A DNA stretch of 64,000 nucleotides from Mycobacterium paragordonae. Lineage in GTDB: Bacteria > Actinomycetota > Actinomycetes > Mycobacteriales > Mycobacteriaceae. Positions 17,760 to 26,094 of this stretch are shown here, piece after piece (position 1 is the stretch's first letter; every line of letters starts with the position of its first letter). The DNA lies in contig NZ_CP025546.1 in NCBI RefSeq assembly GCF_003614435.1, positions 5,270,001-5,334,000 of the forward strand, given 5' to 3'. Below the pieces are notes generated by a model. The model searched no databases. It saw only the letters and a program-made list of their open reading frames with translations, and had not been told where the DNA came from. The translations under genes and the position numbers were made by a program.

Positions 17760-18772
17760 CAAATTTCGACGCCGACCTGCTGGTGGTCGGGGGTGGACCC
17801 GGTGGCCTGGCCACCGCGTTACACGCTCGCGCGCAAGGGCTTTCGGTGATCGTGGCCGAGCCCCGGGAAGGGCCGATCGACAAGGCGTGCGGGGAAGGGT
17901 TGATGCCCGGCGGTCTGGCCGAACTGACCGGCCTCGGCGTGGATCCGGCGGGTATGCCGTTCCGCGGAATCGCTTATGCCAGTGCCCATCGACGGGCCGA
18001 AGCGCTGTTCAAGACCGGTCCGGGGCGCGGCGTCCGGCGCACCACGCTGCACGCGGCGCTGGAGGCGCGGGCCAAAGAGGTTGACACCGAATGGATTCGG
18101 ACGAAGGTGAGCGCCGTCGAGCAGGATGCGCACGGCGTGTCGGCCGCGGGCGTCCGAGCCAGGTGGCTGGTCGGCGCCGACGGTCTGCACTCGACGGTGC
18201 GTCGCGCCGTCGGAATCGCCGCGACGCGCGGCACCCCGCGACGGCACGGATTGCGCTGGCACTACCGGGTTCCGGCCTGGTCGGAGTTCGTCGAGGTGCA
18301 CTGGTCGCGGTGGGGCGAGGCGTACGTGACGCCGGTGGAACCGGATCTGGTGGGCGTGGCGATCCTGTCCCGTCAGCGTCCCGAACTTGACTGGTTCCCC
18401 TGGCTGGCAAGGCATTTGGAGGGCGCTGATCGTACGGCCGCGCGCGGTTGCGGCCCGCTTCGGCAGGTGGTCTCCCGCCGGGTGGCCGGCCGGGTGCTGC
18501 TGGTCGGCGATGCCGCCGGCTACGAAGACGCGCTCACGGGTGAGGGCATCAGCCTCGCCGTCAAACAGGCCGCCGTCGCGATCGGTGCTCTCGTCGATGA
18601 CACCCCGCAGGCCTATGAGCGCTCATGGCACCGGGTGACCCGCGATTACCGGCTGCTCACCCGGGGTCTGGTGCTGGCCAGCACCCCTCGCGTGGTGCGC
18701 CGCGCCCTGGTCCCGGCCTGCACCGCGCTGCCGCCCTTGTTCCAGTGGGGCGTCAACGTGCTCGCCTCCTGA
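17756..18772 (+). CDS. FAD-dependent monooxygenase/oxidoreductase, Rv1138c-like
   Basis: This 338-aa flavoprotein has exactly the length given for Rv1138c. It has the FAD dinucleotide motif VVGGGPGGLATALHAR (about residue 10), the middle motif VGADGLHSTVRRAVG and the ribityl-binding DG/GD motif VLLVGDAAGYEDALTGEG, so it belongs to the p-hydroxybenzoate-hydroxylase/geranylgeranyl-reductase superfamily. In the srsABC model SrsC hydroxylates the alkylresorcinol to a quinone; the same reaction would fit here. It is the third gene of the operon, coupled by ATGA. An alternative is a reductase acting on an isoprenoid chain. Confidence 0.87.
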   Translation: MTNFDADLLVVGGGPGGLATALHARAQGLSVIVAEPREGPIDKACGEGLMPGGLAELTGLGVDPAGMPFRGIAYASAHRRAEALFKTGPGRGVRRTTLHAALEARAKEVDTEWIRTKVSAVEQDAHGVSAAGVRARWLVGADGLHSTVRRAVGIAATRGTPRRHGLRWHYRVPAWSEFVEVHWSRWGEAYVTPVEPDLVGVAILSRQRPELDWFPWLARHLEGADRTAARGCGPLRQVVSRRVAGRVLLVGDAAGYEDALTGEGISLAVKQAAVAIGALVDDTPQAYERSWHRVTRDYRLLTRGLVLASTPRVVRRALVPACTALPPLFQWGVNVLAS

Positions 18773-18777
18773 CCCAC

Positions 18778-18839
18778 GGCGAGCAGACGCGAAATCGCAC
18801 GATTTGATCCCAAATCGTGCGATTTCACGTCTGCTCGGC
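18778..18839. repeat. Intergenic GAGCAGACG palindrome, copy 1
   Basis: Arms at 18778-18806 and 18811-18839 (29 nt each, two mismatches) enclose a 4-nt loop. The outer part reads GGCGAGCAGACGCGAAATCG. It lies between the convergent flavoprotein and enoyl-CoA hydratase genes and could terminate transcription from both sides. Related copies are at 43069 and, inside a gene, at 36548. Confidence 0.8.
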
Positions 18840-18862
18840 AGGGCCCGCGTCAGCGGGTCTGG

Positions 18863-19654
18863 CTAGCGCGACTTCCAGACTGGCTCGCGCTTCTCGGCGA
18901 ACGCCAGCGGGCCTTCCCGGGCGTCCTCCGACCTGATCAGCGAACGCATTTCGCGCATGGTGCGGTCCCAGCCCACTTCCTCGGCGGTGATCACACCCTC
19001 GTCGACGCCGTAGGCGATGCGCTTACTGGCCTGCACCGACAGCGGCGCATTGCCGGTCACCCGCGCGGCCAAGGTCAGGGCGGCATCCAGCACCGAACCC
19101 TCCTTGACCACCTGGTTGATCAGGCCCCACTCGTAGGCGTCCGACGCAGTCAGCGGTTCGCCGGTCAACAGCAGTTCCATCGCGACCTTGTGCGGCAGCT
19201 GGTCCATGATCCGGAACACGCCGCCGGCGGCGGCGATCAGTCCGCGCTTGACCTCGGGCAGCCCGAACTGAGCGCGCTCGTCGGCCACCACCAGGTCACT
19301 GGCCAGCGCCAATTCGGTGCCCCCGCCCAGCGCCGTCCCGTTGACCGCCGCGATGGTGGGCTTGTCGACGAAGTGATGCACGTAGCCGGCGAAGCCCCAC
19401 TCCGGACGGTCCGGGTGGTAGATGTTCTCCCGCCGCGAGATCGCCTTGAGGTCCGCACCGGCGCAGAACGACTTGTCGCCCGCGCCGGTGATCACCACCG
19501 CCCGCACCTCGGGATCCTGCTGGGCTTCCTCCAGCGCGTTACCGACTCGGATGCTGACCGCGCCGTTGACCGCGTTGCGGGCTTCGGGCCGGTTGATGGT
19601 GATGATCATGACGTTCCCGCGGCGCTCGACCAGAGCGCCGGGAGCGTCCGTCAC
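18863..19654 (-). CDS. Enoyl-CoA hydratase
   Basis: This 263-aa crotonase has the oxyanion segment DKSFCAGADLKAI (about residue 60), then AVNGTALGGGTELALASDLV and the Glu-containing segment FGLPEVKRGLIAAAGG. It should hydrate 2-enoyl-CoA in beta-oxidation. The GTG start at 19654 overlaps the stop of the thiolase gene (GTGA), which fixes the start and makes a thiolase-hydratase operon. By position it corresponds to the short M. tuberculosis gene Rv1136, which seems to be a decayed remnant. Confidence 0.88.
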   Translation of the reverse strand: MTDAPGALVERRGNVMIITINRPEARNAVNGAVSIRVGNALEEAQQDPEVRAVVITGAGDKSFCAGADLKAISRRENIYHPDRPEWGFAGYVHHFVDKPTIAAVNGTALGGGTELALASDLVVADERAQFGLPEVKRGLIAAAGGVFRIMDQLPHKVAMELLLTGEPLTASDAYEWGLINQVVKEGSVLDAALTLAARVTGNAPLSVQASKRIAYGVDEGVITAEEVGWDRTMREMRSLIRSEDAREGPLAFAEKREPVWKSR

Positions 19655-20799
19655 AGCAATTCCAGGATGGTGGCGTTGGCCTGGCCGCCACCCTCGCACA
19701 TGGTCTGCAGGCCGTAACGAATTCCCTTGTCCCGCATGTGGTACAGCAGCGTGGTCATGATGCGGGCACCGGAGCCGCCGAGCGGGTGACCGAGCGCGAT
19801 CGCCCCGCCGTTGGGGTTCAGCTTGGTCTCGTCGGCGCCGATGTCCTTGAGCCAGGCCAGCGGAACCGGCGCGAACGCCTCGTTGACCTCGTAGGCGCCG
19901 ATGTCGCCGATGGACAGGCCGGAGCGCTTGAGCACCTTCTGGGTGGCCGGGATGGGCGCGGTCAGCATGATCACCGGGTCGGCCCCGGCCAGAGTCGCGG
20001 TGTGCACCTTGGCGATCGGCTTCATGCCCAGTTCCTTGGCCTTCTCCGCCGACATGAACAGCAGCGCGGCCGAACCGTCGGAGATCTGCGAGGAGTTGCC
20101 CGCGTGGATCACGCCGTCCTCCTTGAACGCCGGCTTCAGCGACGCCATCTTCTCCATCGGGGTGCCGCGGCGGATGCCCTCGTCCTTCAGAATCACGTTC
20201 CCGTCGCCGTCTTTGATACCGACGATCTGGTCGTCAAAAGCACCGGCATCCTGTGCGGCAGCAGCCTTTTCGTGAGAGTCGAGGGAGAACTGGTCCAGGT
20301 CGAGGCGGGACAGACCCCACTGCTCGGCGATCATCTCCGCGCCAATGCCCTGGTTGGGGATCCTGCCTTCGTAGCGGTTCAGGAAGCTCTCCGGGTAGGG
20401 CCGCCCGCCGTTGGCCAGGGACGCGCCCATCGGGGTACGCGACATCGATTCCACGCCACCGGCGACGACGACGTCGTAGTGACCGGCAATCACGCCGGCG
20501 GCGGCGAAGTGCACTGACTGCTGGCTGGAACCACACTGGCGGTCTACGGTCACGCCGGGCACGGTCTCTGGCCAACCTGCGGCCAGCAGCGCGGTGCGGC
20601 CGATGTCGAGAGCCTGCTCACCGGCTTGCATGACGCAGCCCCAGATGACGTCGTCGACGAGTTCGGGGTCGACGCCGGCCTTAGTGACCAAACCGTTGAG
20701 GACCTGCGCAGACAGGTCGGCCGGGTGCACCCCGGACAGCCCGCCGTTGCGCTTGCCGACGGCGGAACGTACTGCTTCGACGATGACTGCTTCAGCCAT
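19651..20799 (-). CDS. Thiolase (acetyl-CoA C-acyltransferase)
   Basis: This 382-aa thiolase has the acyl-accepting Cys89 in DRQCGSSQQS, the His of GHPLGGSGAR and the second Cys368 in MCEGGGQ, all present. The segment GGVESMSRTPMG is typical of degradative thiolases (FadA type). It would release acetyl- or propionyl-CoA in the last beta-oxidation step. Coupled with the downstream enoyl-CoA hydratase. In M. tuberculosis the corresponding Rv1135A is only a fragment. Palindromic sites lie in the upstream gap. Confidence 0.9.
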   Translation of the reverse strand: MAEAVIVEAVRSAVGKRNGGLSGVHPADLSAQVLNGLVTKAGVDPELVDDVIWGCVMQAGEQALDIGRTALLAAGWPETVPGVTVDRQCGSSQQSVHFAAAGVIAGHYDVVVAGGVESMSRTPMGASLANGGRPYPESFLNRYEGRIPNQGIGAEMIAEQWGLSRLDLDQFSLDSHEKAAAAQDAGAFDDQIVGIKDGDGNVILKDEGIRRGTPMEKMASLKPAFKEDGVIHAGNSSQISDGSAALLFMSAEKAKELGMKPIAKVHTATLAGADPVIMLTAPIPATQKVLKRSGLSIGDIGAYEVNEAFAPVPLAWLKDIGADETKLNPNGGAIALGHPLGGSGARIMTTLLYHMRDKGIRYGLQTMCEGGGQANATILELL

Positions 20800-20811
20800 G
20801 AGATGTCTCCT

Positions 20812-20851
20812 TTGACAAAATTAATTACTTAGATTGTCAACCATCCGGTTG
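20812..20851. promoter_or_regulatory. Two overlapping palindromes upstream of the thiolase operon
   Basis: TTGACAA (20812-20818) and TTGTCAA (20834-20840) form one inverted repeat; CAACC-ATCC-GGTTG (20838-20851) forms a second that overlaps it. The region is AT-rich for this genome and lies 13-52 bp upstream of the thiolase start. The second half-site is shared with the site upstream of the Rv1144-like SDR. Confidence 0.5.
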
Positions 20852-20929
20852 GGAGGGCGCGGAGCGGGGTGGCTTCTCGTGGTGAAACGCTGCTTGCGAC
20901 CCGCGAGGCGGATTGGGCAGACTGCGTCG

Positions 20930-21280
20930 TCAGTCGCGGTTGAGGACGATGAACAGGCCGCCGATCAGGTCGTCGCGAACCACGAGGTAATTGGTGAGGA
21001 CGAGTTCCTCGGGCAGGCCGGTTTTGTCGAAATCGCCGCCGACCCGGGTACGGAGCACCATCAGGCCGGACCTTTCATCCGTGTCCAACACCTCCATGGT
21101 CACCCGGTCACCGACGATCTCCGTGGCCACCCAGTCGCGAATGGACTCGGGATCGGCGAACTCCCGCTGATTGTCGTTGACCAGCGCGTCGGGGGCGAAT
21201 GTTCGGACCACGGCATCGACATCGAAAGCGTTAACCGCGTCCACGAAACGTTGAGCGGCGGAGTGCGTTTGAGTAGTCAT
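20930..21280 (-). CDS. SnoaL-like / NTF2-fold protein
   Basis: The protein has 116 aa. The pattern SAAQRFVDAVNAFDVDAVVRTFAPDALV followed by short beta strands and a nuclear-transport-factor-2-like length identifies the SnoaL-like cone fold. Members serve as small isomerases, hydrolases or binding proteins; no catalytic set can be assigned. It is divergent from the MerR gene, and the 89-bp gap carries the MerR-type operator, so it may be the regulator's target. Confidence 0.75.
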   Translation of the reverse strand: MTTQTHSAAQRFVDAVNAFDVDAVVRTFAPDALVNDNQREFADPESIRDWVATEIVGDRVTMEVLDTDERSGLMVLRTRVGGDFDKTGLPEELVLTNYLVVRDDLIGGLFIVLNRD

Positions 21281-21332
21281 GCGACCAGCGTGACCGCCTT
21301 CACCGCCGGAGAGTCAAGGCGGGCTGTCGGCC

Positions 21333-21363
21333 TTGACTCTCCCGCAACGGGAGACTTCACAAT
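21333..21363 (+). promoter_or_regulatory. MerR-type promoter with 19-bp spacer
   Basis: A TTGACT (-35, 21333-21338) and CACAAT (-10-like, 21358-21363) are separated by 19 bp rather than 17. The spacer holds the inverted repeat CTCCCG-CAA-CGGGAG. This over-long spacing with a central dyad is the hallmark of promoters twisted into activity by MerR proteins. The start codon of the MerR gene at 21370 lies where transcription would begin, so the mRNA is probably leaderless. Confidence 0.65.
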
Positions 21364-21369
21364 GACCCA

Positions 21370-22188
21370 ATGACCACTGGTATATCGATCGGCGACTTTT
21401 CCCGGATGACGCAGTTGCCGGTCAAGACCCTGCGTCACTATCACGACGTCGGACTGCTCGAACCGCATCGGGTCGATCCGGCCACCGGCTACCGGTACTA
21501 CAGCAGCGATCAGGCGCCGACCGCTCAGGTCATCCGCCGGTTGCGCGAGCTCGGCATGCCGTTGGCCGACGTCCGCGCCGTCCTCGTCTCCGCGCCGGCC
21601 GACCGGAACGCACTCATCAGCGATCACTTGGCAAGACTGGAAAACCAGCTCGCCGCAACCCGCAGTGCCGTCAAGTCTCTGCGGGCCATCCTCGAAGCCC
21701 CGGCCCCGGAGTCGCGGATCGAACACCGCACCGTCGCTGAAACCGAGACCGCGGCGATCACCGCGACCGTGGATCGCGACGATCTGCTGACCTGGTGGCA
21801 GGGTGCGGTGGGCGAATTGCGGGCGACGGTGCAGGCCGACCGTGTGCTCACTCCGACCGGCGCTCTGGGGGCATTGTTCGACTTCGAAATCTTCGCCGGC
21901 GACCGCGGCGGGACGACCGTTTTCCTGCCGGTCGACGGCCCGGTGCGGCCAATCGGACGGGTGGTGCCAATGACCGTGCCAGCGGCCGAGTTGGCGGTGA
22001 TCTCACACCGAGGCCCGCACGACGACGTCGACATCCACTACAGCGCACTCGGCGAATACGCGACCCGTCACGAGATCAGCATCGAGGGCCCGCTGCGCGA
22101 GTACTACGACCGATTCTATTGGGACACCGACGATTCCGCGCAATGGGTCACGTCGCTGTGCTGGCCGGTCTTCCGGGCCGACGCATGA
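21370..22188 (+). CDS. MerR-family regulator with GyrI-like ligand domain
   Basis: The protein has 272 aa. The N-terminal winged helix [20 protein letters not shown], then [19 protein letters not shown], is a classic MerR DNA-binding domain (residues 7-75). A coiled coil follows ([17 protein letters not shown]), then a GyrI/SOUL-type effector-binding domain (about 120-272) as in BmrR/TipA relatives, which bind hydrophobic or cationic drugs. It probably activates its own promoter. The stop overlaps the ATG of the following SDR gene, pointing to one operon. Confidence 0.88.
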   Translation: MTTGISIGDFSRMTQLPVKTLRHYHDVGLLEPHRVDPATGYRYYSSDQAPTAQVIRRLRELGMPLADVRAVLVSAPADRNALISDHLARLENQLAATRSAVKSLRAILEAPAPESRIEHRTVAETETAAITATVDRDDLLTWWQGAVGELRATVQADRVLTPTGALGALFDFEIFAGDRGGTTVFLPVDGPVRPIGRVVPMTVPAAELAVISHRGPHDDVDIHYSALGEYATRHEISIEGPLREYYDRFYWDTDDSAQWVTSLCWPVFRADA

Positions 22189-22946
22189 CCGCACTGCAAG
22201 GACGACGCGCGGTCGTCACCGGGGCCACGAAAGGGACGGGCGCCCCGGTAACCGCCTGGCTGCGATCGCGGGGCGCCCGCGTCATCGCCGTGGCCCGCCA
22301 TCGCGGCTCGGAGACAGAAGATTTCGTCGCAGCGGACCTGTCCTCGCCGGCCGGAGCGCAGCAGGTGGCCGCTGCGGTCCGCGACCGCGGCGGACTCGAC
22401 ATCCTGGTGCATGTGGCAGGTGGATCCCGGACTCCGTCGGGCGGCTTCGCCGCCCTCGACGACCGGGACTGGGCCGACGAACTCAACCTCAACCTCATGG
22501 CCGCGGTACGTCTGGATCGTGCGCTGCTGCCGACGATGATCGAGGCGGGTTCGGGGTGCGTCGTGCATATCGGTTCCATTCAGAGCCGGATGCCCCTGTT
22601 CGACGGCACTCTGGGGTACGCAGCAGCCAAGGCTGCCCTGCGCGCCCACAGCAAGGGGTTGTCGAACGAGCTGGCACCTAAGGGCATTCGCGTCAACACG
22701 GTGTCACCGGGCTTCATCCAGACCGAGGCCGCCGAGGATCTGGTCGACCGGATCGCCGCTGCGGGCAACGGGGACCGCGACGCCGCCCTGCAGTCACTGA
22801 TGAGCGCGCTTGGCGGCATTCCGCTGGGCCGGCCTGCCCGGCCGGACGAAATAGCTGCGGTCGTCGGCTTTCTCGTCTCCGATGCCGCGGCCGCGGTAGT
22901 GGGTGCCGACATCGTGGTCGACGGCGGCACCGTCCCGACCGTGTGA
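22185..22946 (+). CDS. Short-chain dehydrogenase/reductase
   Basis: This 253-aa classical SDR has a cofactor motif [11 protein letters not shown] (the usual last Gly is replaced by a Thr-Gly-Ala arrangement), then HVAGG, the catalytic Ser in IGSIQ, and Y-AAAK with Tyr/Lys (GYAAAKAAL). The PG motif and a C-terminal [10 protein letters not shown] end are typical of FabG-like enzymes. ATG 22185 overlaps the MerR stop (ATGA), so expression depends on MerR. Substrate unknown; a detoxifying oxidoreductase is plausible. Confidence 0.87.
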   Translation: MTALQGRRAVVTGATKGTGAPVTAWLRSRGARVIAVARHRGSETEDFVAADLSSPAGAQQVAAAVRDRGGLDILVHVAGGSRTPSGGFAALDDRDWADELNLNLMAAVRLDRALLPTMIEAGSGCVVHIGSIQSRMPLFDGTLGYAAAKAALRAHSKGLSNELAPKGIRVNTVSPGFIQTEAAEDLVDRIAAAGNGDRDAALQSLMSALGGIPLGRPARPDEIAAVVGFLVSDAAAAVVGADIVVDGGTVPTV

Positions 22947-22962
22947 ACGGCATCGGCCCGGA

Positions 22963-24183
22963 TCAGATGCTTGCCTGCCACTCGGCGATCCGCCGCTCGC
23001 GATACCGGCGCTCCGGCGCGGCGACCGCCTCGGTGAGCGACGCCTGCGTCGCCTCCACCGCTTCGGCGAATCTTCCTTCCCGGGAGAGCAATTCACCGCG
23101 TACCGCATGCCAGCGCTGGTCCGGTTCCAGGGGCGCCAGCGCCTGCAATCCCGCTGCGGGCCCGTCTCGTTCGGCGAGCGCGACGGCTCGGGCCAGGGCC
23201 ACGGGAGCACTCGGCCGCACCGACATGAGCAGGTCGTAAAGCCGGACGATTTCGGTCCAGTCGGTGGCCCGATACGACGCGGCCCGGGCGTGCTCTGCGG
23301 CGATGGCGGCCTGCAGCTGGTAGGGGTCGGCGACCGCGCCGGTGCGCCGCAGCGAGTCGTTGAGCAGCCCGAACGCCTCGGTGATGGCATCGGTGTCCCA
23401 CAGCGAGCGGTCCTGCTCGGACAGCGGGATCGGCTCCCCCGCCCCGTCCACCCGCGCGGCCCGCCGGGATTCGGTCAGCAACTGCAATGCCAGCACCGCC
23501 ATCGGGGAGGGTTCATCGGGCATCAGGTTGTGCACCAGGCGCGAGAGTCGCAGCGCCTCGCGGGTGCCGTCGACGTCGGTCAGCCGGTCACCGCCCGCCG
23601 GGGTGTGCGCGATGGTGTAGGACGCGTGCAACACCGCGCACACCGCCGCCAGCCGGGCGGGCAATTCTTCGTCGGCCGGCACCCGGTACGGAATCGCCGC
23701 GGTGGCAATCTTTTTCCGCGTCCGGGTCAGCCGCTTGGCTACGGCGGCTTCGCTGGTCAACAGCACCGCCGCGATCTGCGCCGGGGACAGGCCGCACAGG
23801 GTGCGCAGTGCCAGCGTCACCTGGGCCTCCAAGCCGAGCGCCGGATGACAGCAGGTGAAGATCAGCCGCAACCGGTCGTCGGCCACCACGCTCTCGGGCG
23901 GCAGGTCGGGTACCGCGAGTTCCACGCTGGCACGCTCCTTCTGCGCCCGGGCGCCTTCCCGGCGCAGCAGGTCGATGGCAACCCGGCGCGCGGTCACCGT
24001 GAGCCAGGCGCGTGGTTCGTCGGGCACCCCGGTGCGGGGCCACTCCCGCAGAGCCCGCAGCGCGGCTTCCTGCACCGCGTCTTCGGCGATGACCAGCGAG
24101 CCGACCGTCCGGATGAGGGTCGCCAGAATGCGGGTGCCCTCCATCCGGACGGTTTCGGCGAGTGCGTCGTCGGTATCCATCAC
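22963..24183 (-). CDS. ECF42-type sigma factor with C-terminal TPR-like domain
   Basis: The protein has 406 aa. The N-terminal third is a compact ECF sigma factor: region 2 (VGSLVIAEDAVQEAALRAL, WPRTGVPDEPRAWLTVTARR) and region 4 (LRTLCGLSPAQIAAVLLTSE). The remaining 220 residues are the long helical, TPR-like extension (DUF6596) unique to the ECF42 group. ECF42 factors have no anti-sigma factor; instead they are genetically linked to DGPF/YCII proteins, as here, where the DGPF gene ends 11 bp upstream. The extension is known to be needed for activity in this group. Confidence 0.9.
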   Translation of the reverse strand: MMDTDDALAETVRMEGTRILATLIRTVGSLVIAEDAVQEAALRALREWPRTGVPDEPRAWLTVTARRVAIDLLRREGARAQKERASVELAVPDLPPESVVADDRLRLIFTCCHPALGLEAQVTLALRTLCGLSPAQIAAVLLTSEAAVAKRLTRTRKKIATAAIPYRVPADEELPARLAAVCAVLHASYTIAHTPAGGDRLTDVDGTREALRLSRLVHNLMPDEPSPMAVLALQLLTESRRAARVDGAGEPIPLSEQDRSLWDTDAITEAFGLLNDSLRRTGAVADPYQLQAAIAAEHARAASYRATDWTEIVRLYDLLMSVRPSAPVALARAVALAERDGPAAGLQALAPLEPDQRWHAVRGELLSREGRFAEAVEATQASLTEAVAAPERRYRERRIAEWQASI

Positions 24184-24194
24184 CGACCGGATGA

Positions 24195-24545
24195 CTAACC
24201 GCCGAATTCGATGACGGGACGCACTTCGACGGCGCCGTCCCAGGCCGCCGGGATCTCGGCCGCGATGCGCAGCGCTTCGTCCAGGTCGGCGGCCTCGATC
24301 AGGTAGAACCCGGTCAGGGCCTCCTTGGTCTCGGCGTAGGGGCCGTCGCTGGTGACGACGTCGCCGCCGCGGGCGCCGCTGACCCGCACGGTGGTCGCGG
24401 TGCCGGTGGGATAGAGCGCGGCGCCGCCGCGGATCGCGGCACCGTGATCTTGGCCGAATTTCATGTATTCGGCCATGTCACCGGCTTGTTCAGGGGCCGA
24501 CCAGTCGACGTCCCTGGTGTAGGTGAGTGCGGCGTATTGCGGCAT
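24195..24545 (-). CDS. YCII/DGPF-domain protein, partner of ECF42
   Basis: The protein has 116 aa. SDGPYAETKEALTGFYLIEA contains the DGPF-type motif (DGPY) that defines this YCII-related ferredoxin-like family. Such genes sit next to ECF42 sigma factors across Actinobacteria and are the main known targets of those factors. Their biochemical role is not settled. It is the first gene of the two-gene unit; the IS110 element begins close upstream of its start and may have moved or replaced the native promoter. Confidence 0.88.
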   Translation of the reverse strand: MPQYAALTYTRDVDWSAPEQAGDMAEYMKFGQDHGAAIRGGAALYPTGTATTVRVSGARGGDVVTSDGPYAETKEALTGFYLIEAADLDEALRIAAEIPAAWDGAVEVRPVIEFGG

Positions 24546-24606
24546 GGTGTCCTTACCTTTCTTGAAGGGTGGTCGTTGCCCTTAGCTCTAGGCTTCGAAT
24601 TGCCCA

Positions 24607-24677
24607 GGGACGTCGGGTATGGCTTGCATGTGGTTGCTGTATTTGATGGCCGAGGAGGATTGGCCGCCCGTCGTCCC
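24607..24677 (+). ncRNA. Candidate bridge RNA stem-loop of the IS110 element
   Basis: GGGACGTCGGG (24607-24617) and CCCGTCGTCCC (24667-24677) pair at 10 of 11 positions and enclose a 49-nt loop that itself contains GGCC repeats able to pair. In the IS110 group a structured RNA from the left non-coding end carries loops that read the target and donor DNA. Position and structure fit that model; the exact ends and guide sequences are not determined. Confidence 0.4.
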
Positions 24678-24786
24678 GCAACGACTCGACCGCTAATTGA
24701 GAGATGCGATTTGATCGCTGTGTAAGGACACGTCGGCGTGGTCGTCTGCTGGGTTGGTAGCGATGACAACGATCACGGAGGTGGCT

Positions 24787-25989
24787 GTGAGACAACAAGT
24801 CTGGGCCGGTGTTGACGCCGGTAAATCCGACCACCATTGCGTGGTCATAAACGTCGAAGGGATTCAGCTGCTGTCGCAACGCGTCGTTAACGACGAAACG
24901 GCGCTGCTGGATCTGATTGGAGCCGTGACGGCGCTGGCCGACGGCGGTGACATTACGTGGGCGATCGACCTCAACGCCGGCGGCGCCGCGTTGCTGATTA
25001 CCTTGCTCATCGCCTCCGAGCAGCGGTTGCTCTACATTCCCGGCCGCACCGTCTACCACGCCTCGGCCGGCTATCGCGGCGACGGCAAAACCGACGCCAA
25101 AGACGCCGCCGTCATCGCCGACCAAGCCCGGATGCGCCGTGATCTGCAGCCGCTGCGGCCCGGCGATGACATCGCCGTCGAGCTGCGCATCCTTTCCAGC
25201 CGGCGCACCGATCTGGTCGCCGATCGAACCCGGGCGATCAACCGGCTGCGAGCCCAGCTGCTGGAATACTTCCCCGTTTTGGAGCGCGCCTTTGACTACA
25301 GCACCAGCAAGGCCGCACTGATCCTGCTGACCGGCTACCAGACCCCCGACGGGCTGCGCCGCGCAGGCCCTGCCCGGCTGACGGCCTGGCTTGCTAAACG
25401 CAAGGCGCGCAACGCCTCTGCCGTCGCAGCCAAAGCCATCGAGGCCGCCAACGCCCAGCACAGCATCGTGCCTGGTCAAAACCTCGCCGCCACCATGATC
25501 GCCCGGCTGGCCAAGGAGGTGATGGCCCTCGACACCGAGATTGGCGCGACTGAGACGATGATCGAGGACCGATTTCGCCGCCACCGCCACGCCGAGATCA
25601 TCGTGAGCATGCCCGGCTTCGGCGTCGTGCTCGGCGCCGAATTCCTCGCCGCCACCGGAGGCGAATTGAGCGCCTTCGACTCCGTCGACCGCCTGGCCGG
25701 CGTGTCCGGGCTGGCACCAGTACCGCGCGATTCCGGGCGCATCAGCGGCAACCGCAAACGCCCCCGCCGCTACGACCGTCGCCTGCTGCGCGCCTGCTAT
25801 CTGTCCGCCCAGATCGCCATCCGCACCGATACACCCTCGCGCAACTACTACGACCGCAAAAGATCCGAAGGCAAAACCCATACCCAAGCCGTCCTCGCCT
25901 TGGCCCGCCGACGCCTCAACGTCCTCTGGGCCATGCTGCGCGACCATCGGCCCTATCAACCCACCGCGCCTAACACTGCGGCGGCTTGA
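24787..25989 (+). CDS. IS110-family transposase (DEDD recombinase)
   Basis: This protein of about 400 aa is similar in length to the IS900 transposase. It starts at GTG 24787, which has GGAGG five bases upstream, giving VRQQVWAGVDAGKSDHHCVV; a longer reading from ATG 24763 is possible. The N-terminal RuvC-like DEDD domain (GVDAGKSDHH; AIDLNAGGAALL; KTDAKDAAVIAD) is followed by a coiled region and the C-terminal transposase-20 domain with MPGFGVVLGAEFLAATGG and the Ser-containing segment LAGVSGLAPVPRDSGR. It appears full-length and uninterrupted. Confidence 0.93.
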   Translation: MRQQVWAGVDAGKSDHHCVVINVEGIQLLSQRVVNDETALLDLIGAVTALADGGDITWAIDLNAGGAALLITLLIASEQRLLYIPGRTVYHASAGYRGDGKTDAKDAAVIADQARMRRDLQPLRPGDDIAVELRILSSRRTDLVADRTRAINRLRAQLLEYFPVLERAFDYSTSKAALILLTGYQTPDGLRRAGPARLTAWLAKRKARNASAVAAKAIEAANAQHSIVPGQNLAATMIARLAKEVMALDTEIGATETMIEDRFRRHRHAEIIVSMPGFGVVLGAEFLAATGGELSAFDSVDRLAGVSGLAPVPRDSGRISGNRKRPRRYDRRLLRACYLSAQIAIRTDTPSRNYYDRKRSEGKTHTQAVLALARRRLNVLWAMLRDHRPYQPTAPNTAAA

Positions 25990-26094
25990 CAACTTCATTG
26001 AGATTCCTCCTGTACCGATCATGATCCGGGTCTTTCCCGATCTCACCAAGAGGACGATTGCGCAGGGCCCGATCAGGACACCCGGCCCGAAAAT

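Larger units (their letters stand above)
24590..26060 (+). mobile_element. IS110-family insertion sequence
   Basis: This element holds one transposase gene with non-coding flanks of about 200 bp (left) and 70-100 bp (right). IS110 elements do not usually have terminal inverted repeats and make no clear target duplication, so the ends given are approximate. It sits between the DGPF-sigma operon and the aldehyde dehydrogenase gene and interrupts no recognisable gene. The non-coding left end is where the guide (bridge) RNA of IS110-group elements is encoded. Confidence 0.7.

Noticed and set aside
24553..26049. A 498-codon open frame antisense to the IS110 transposase
   Set aside because: IS900 has a proposed antisense gene, but here the frame is explained by high GC and codon bias and shows no recognisable domain.
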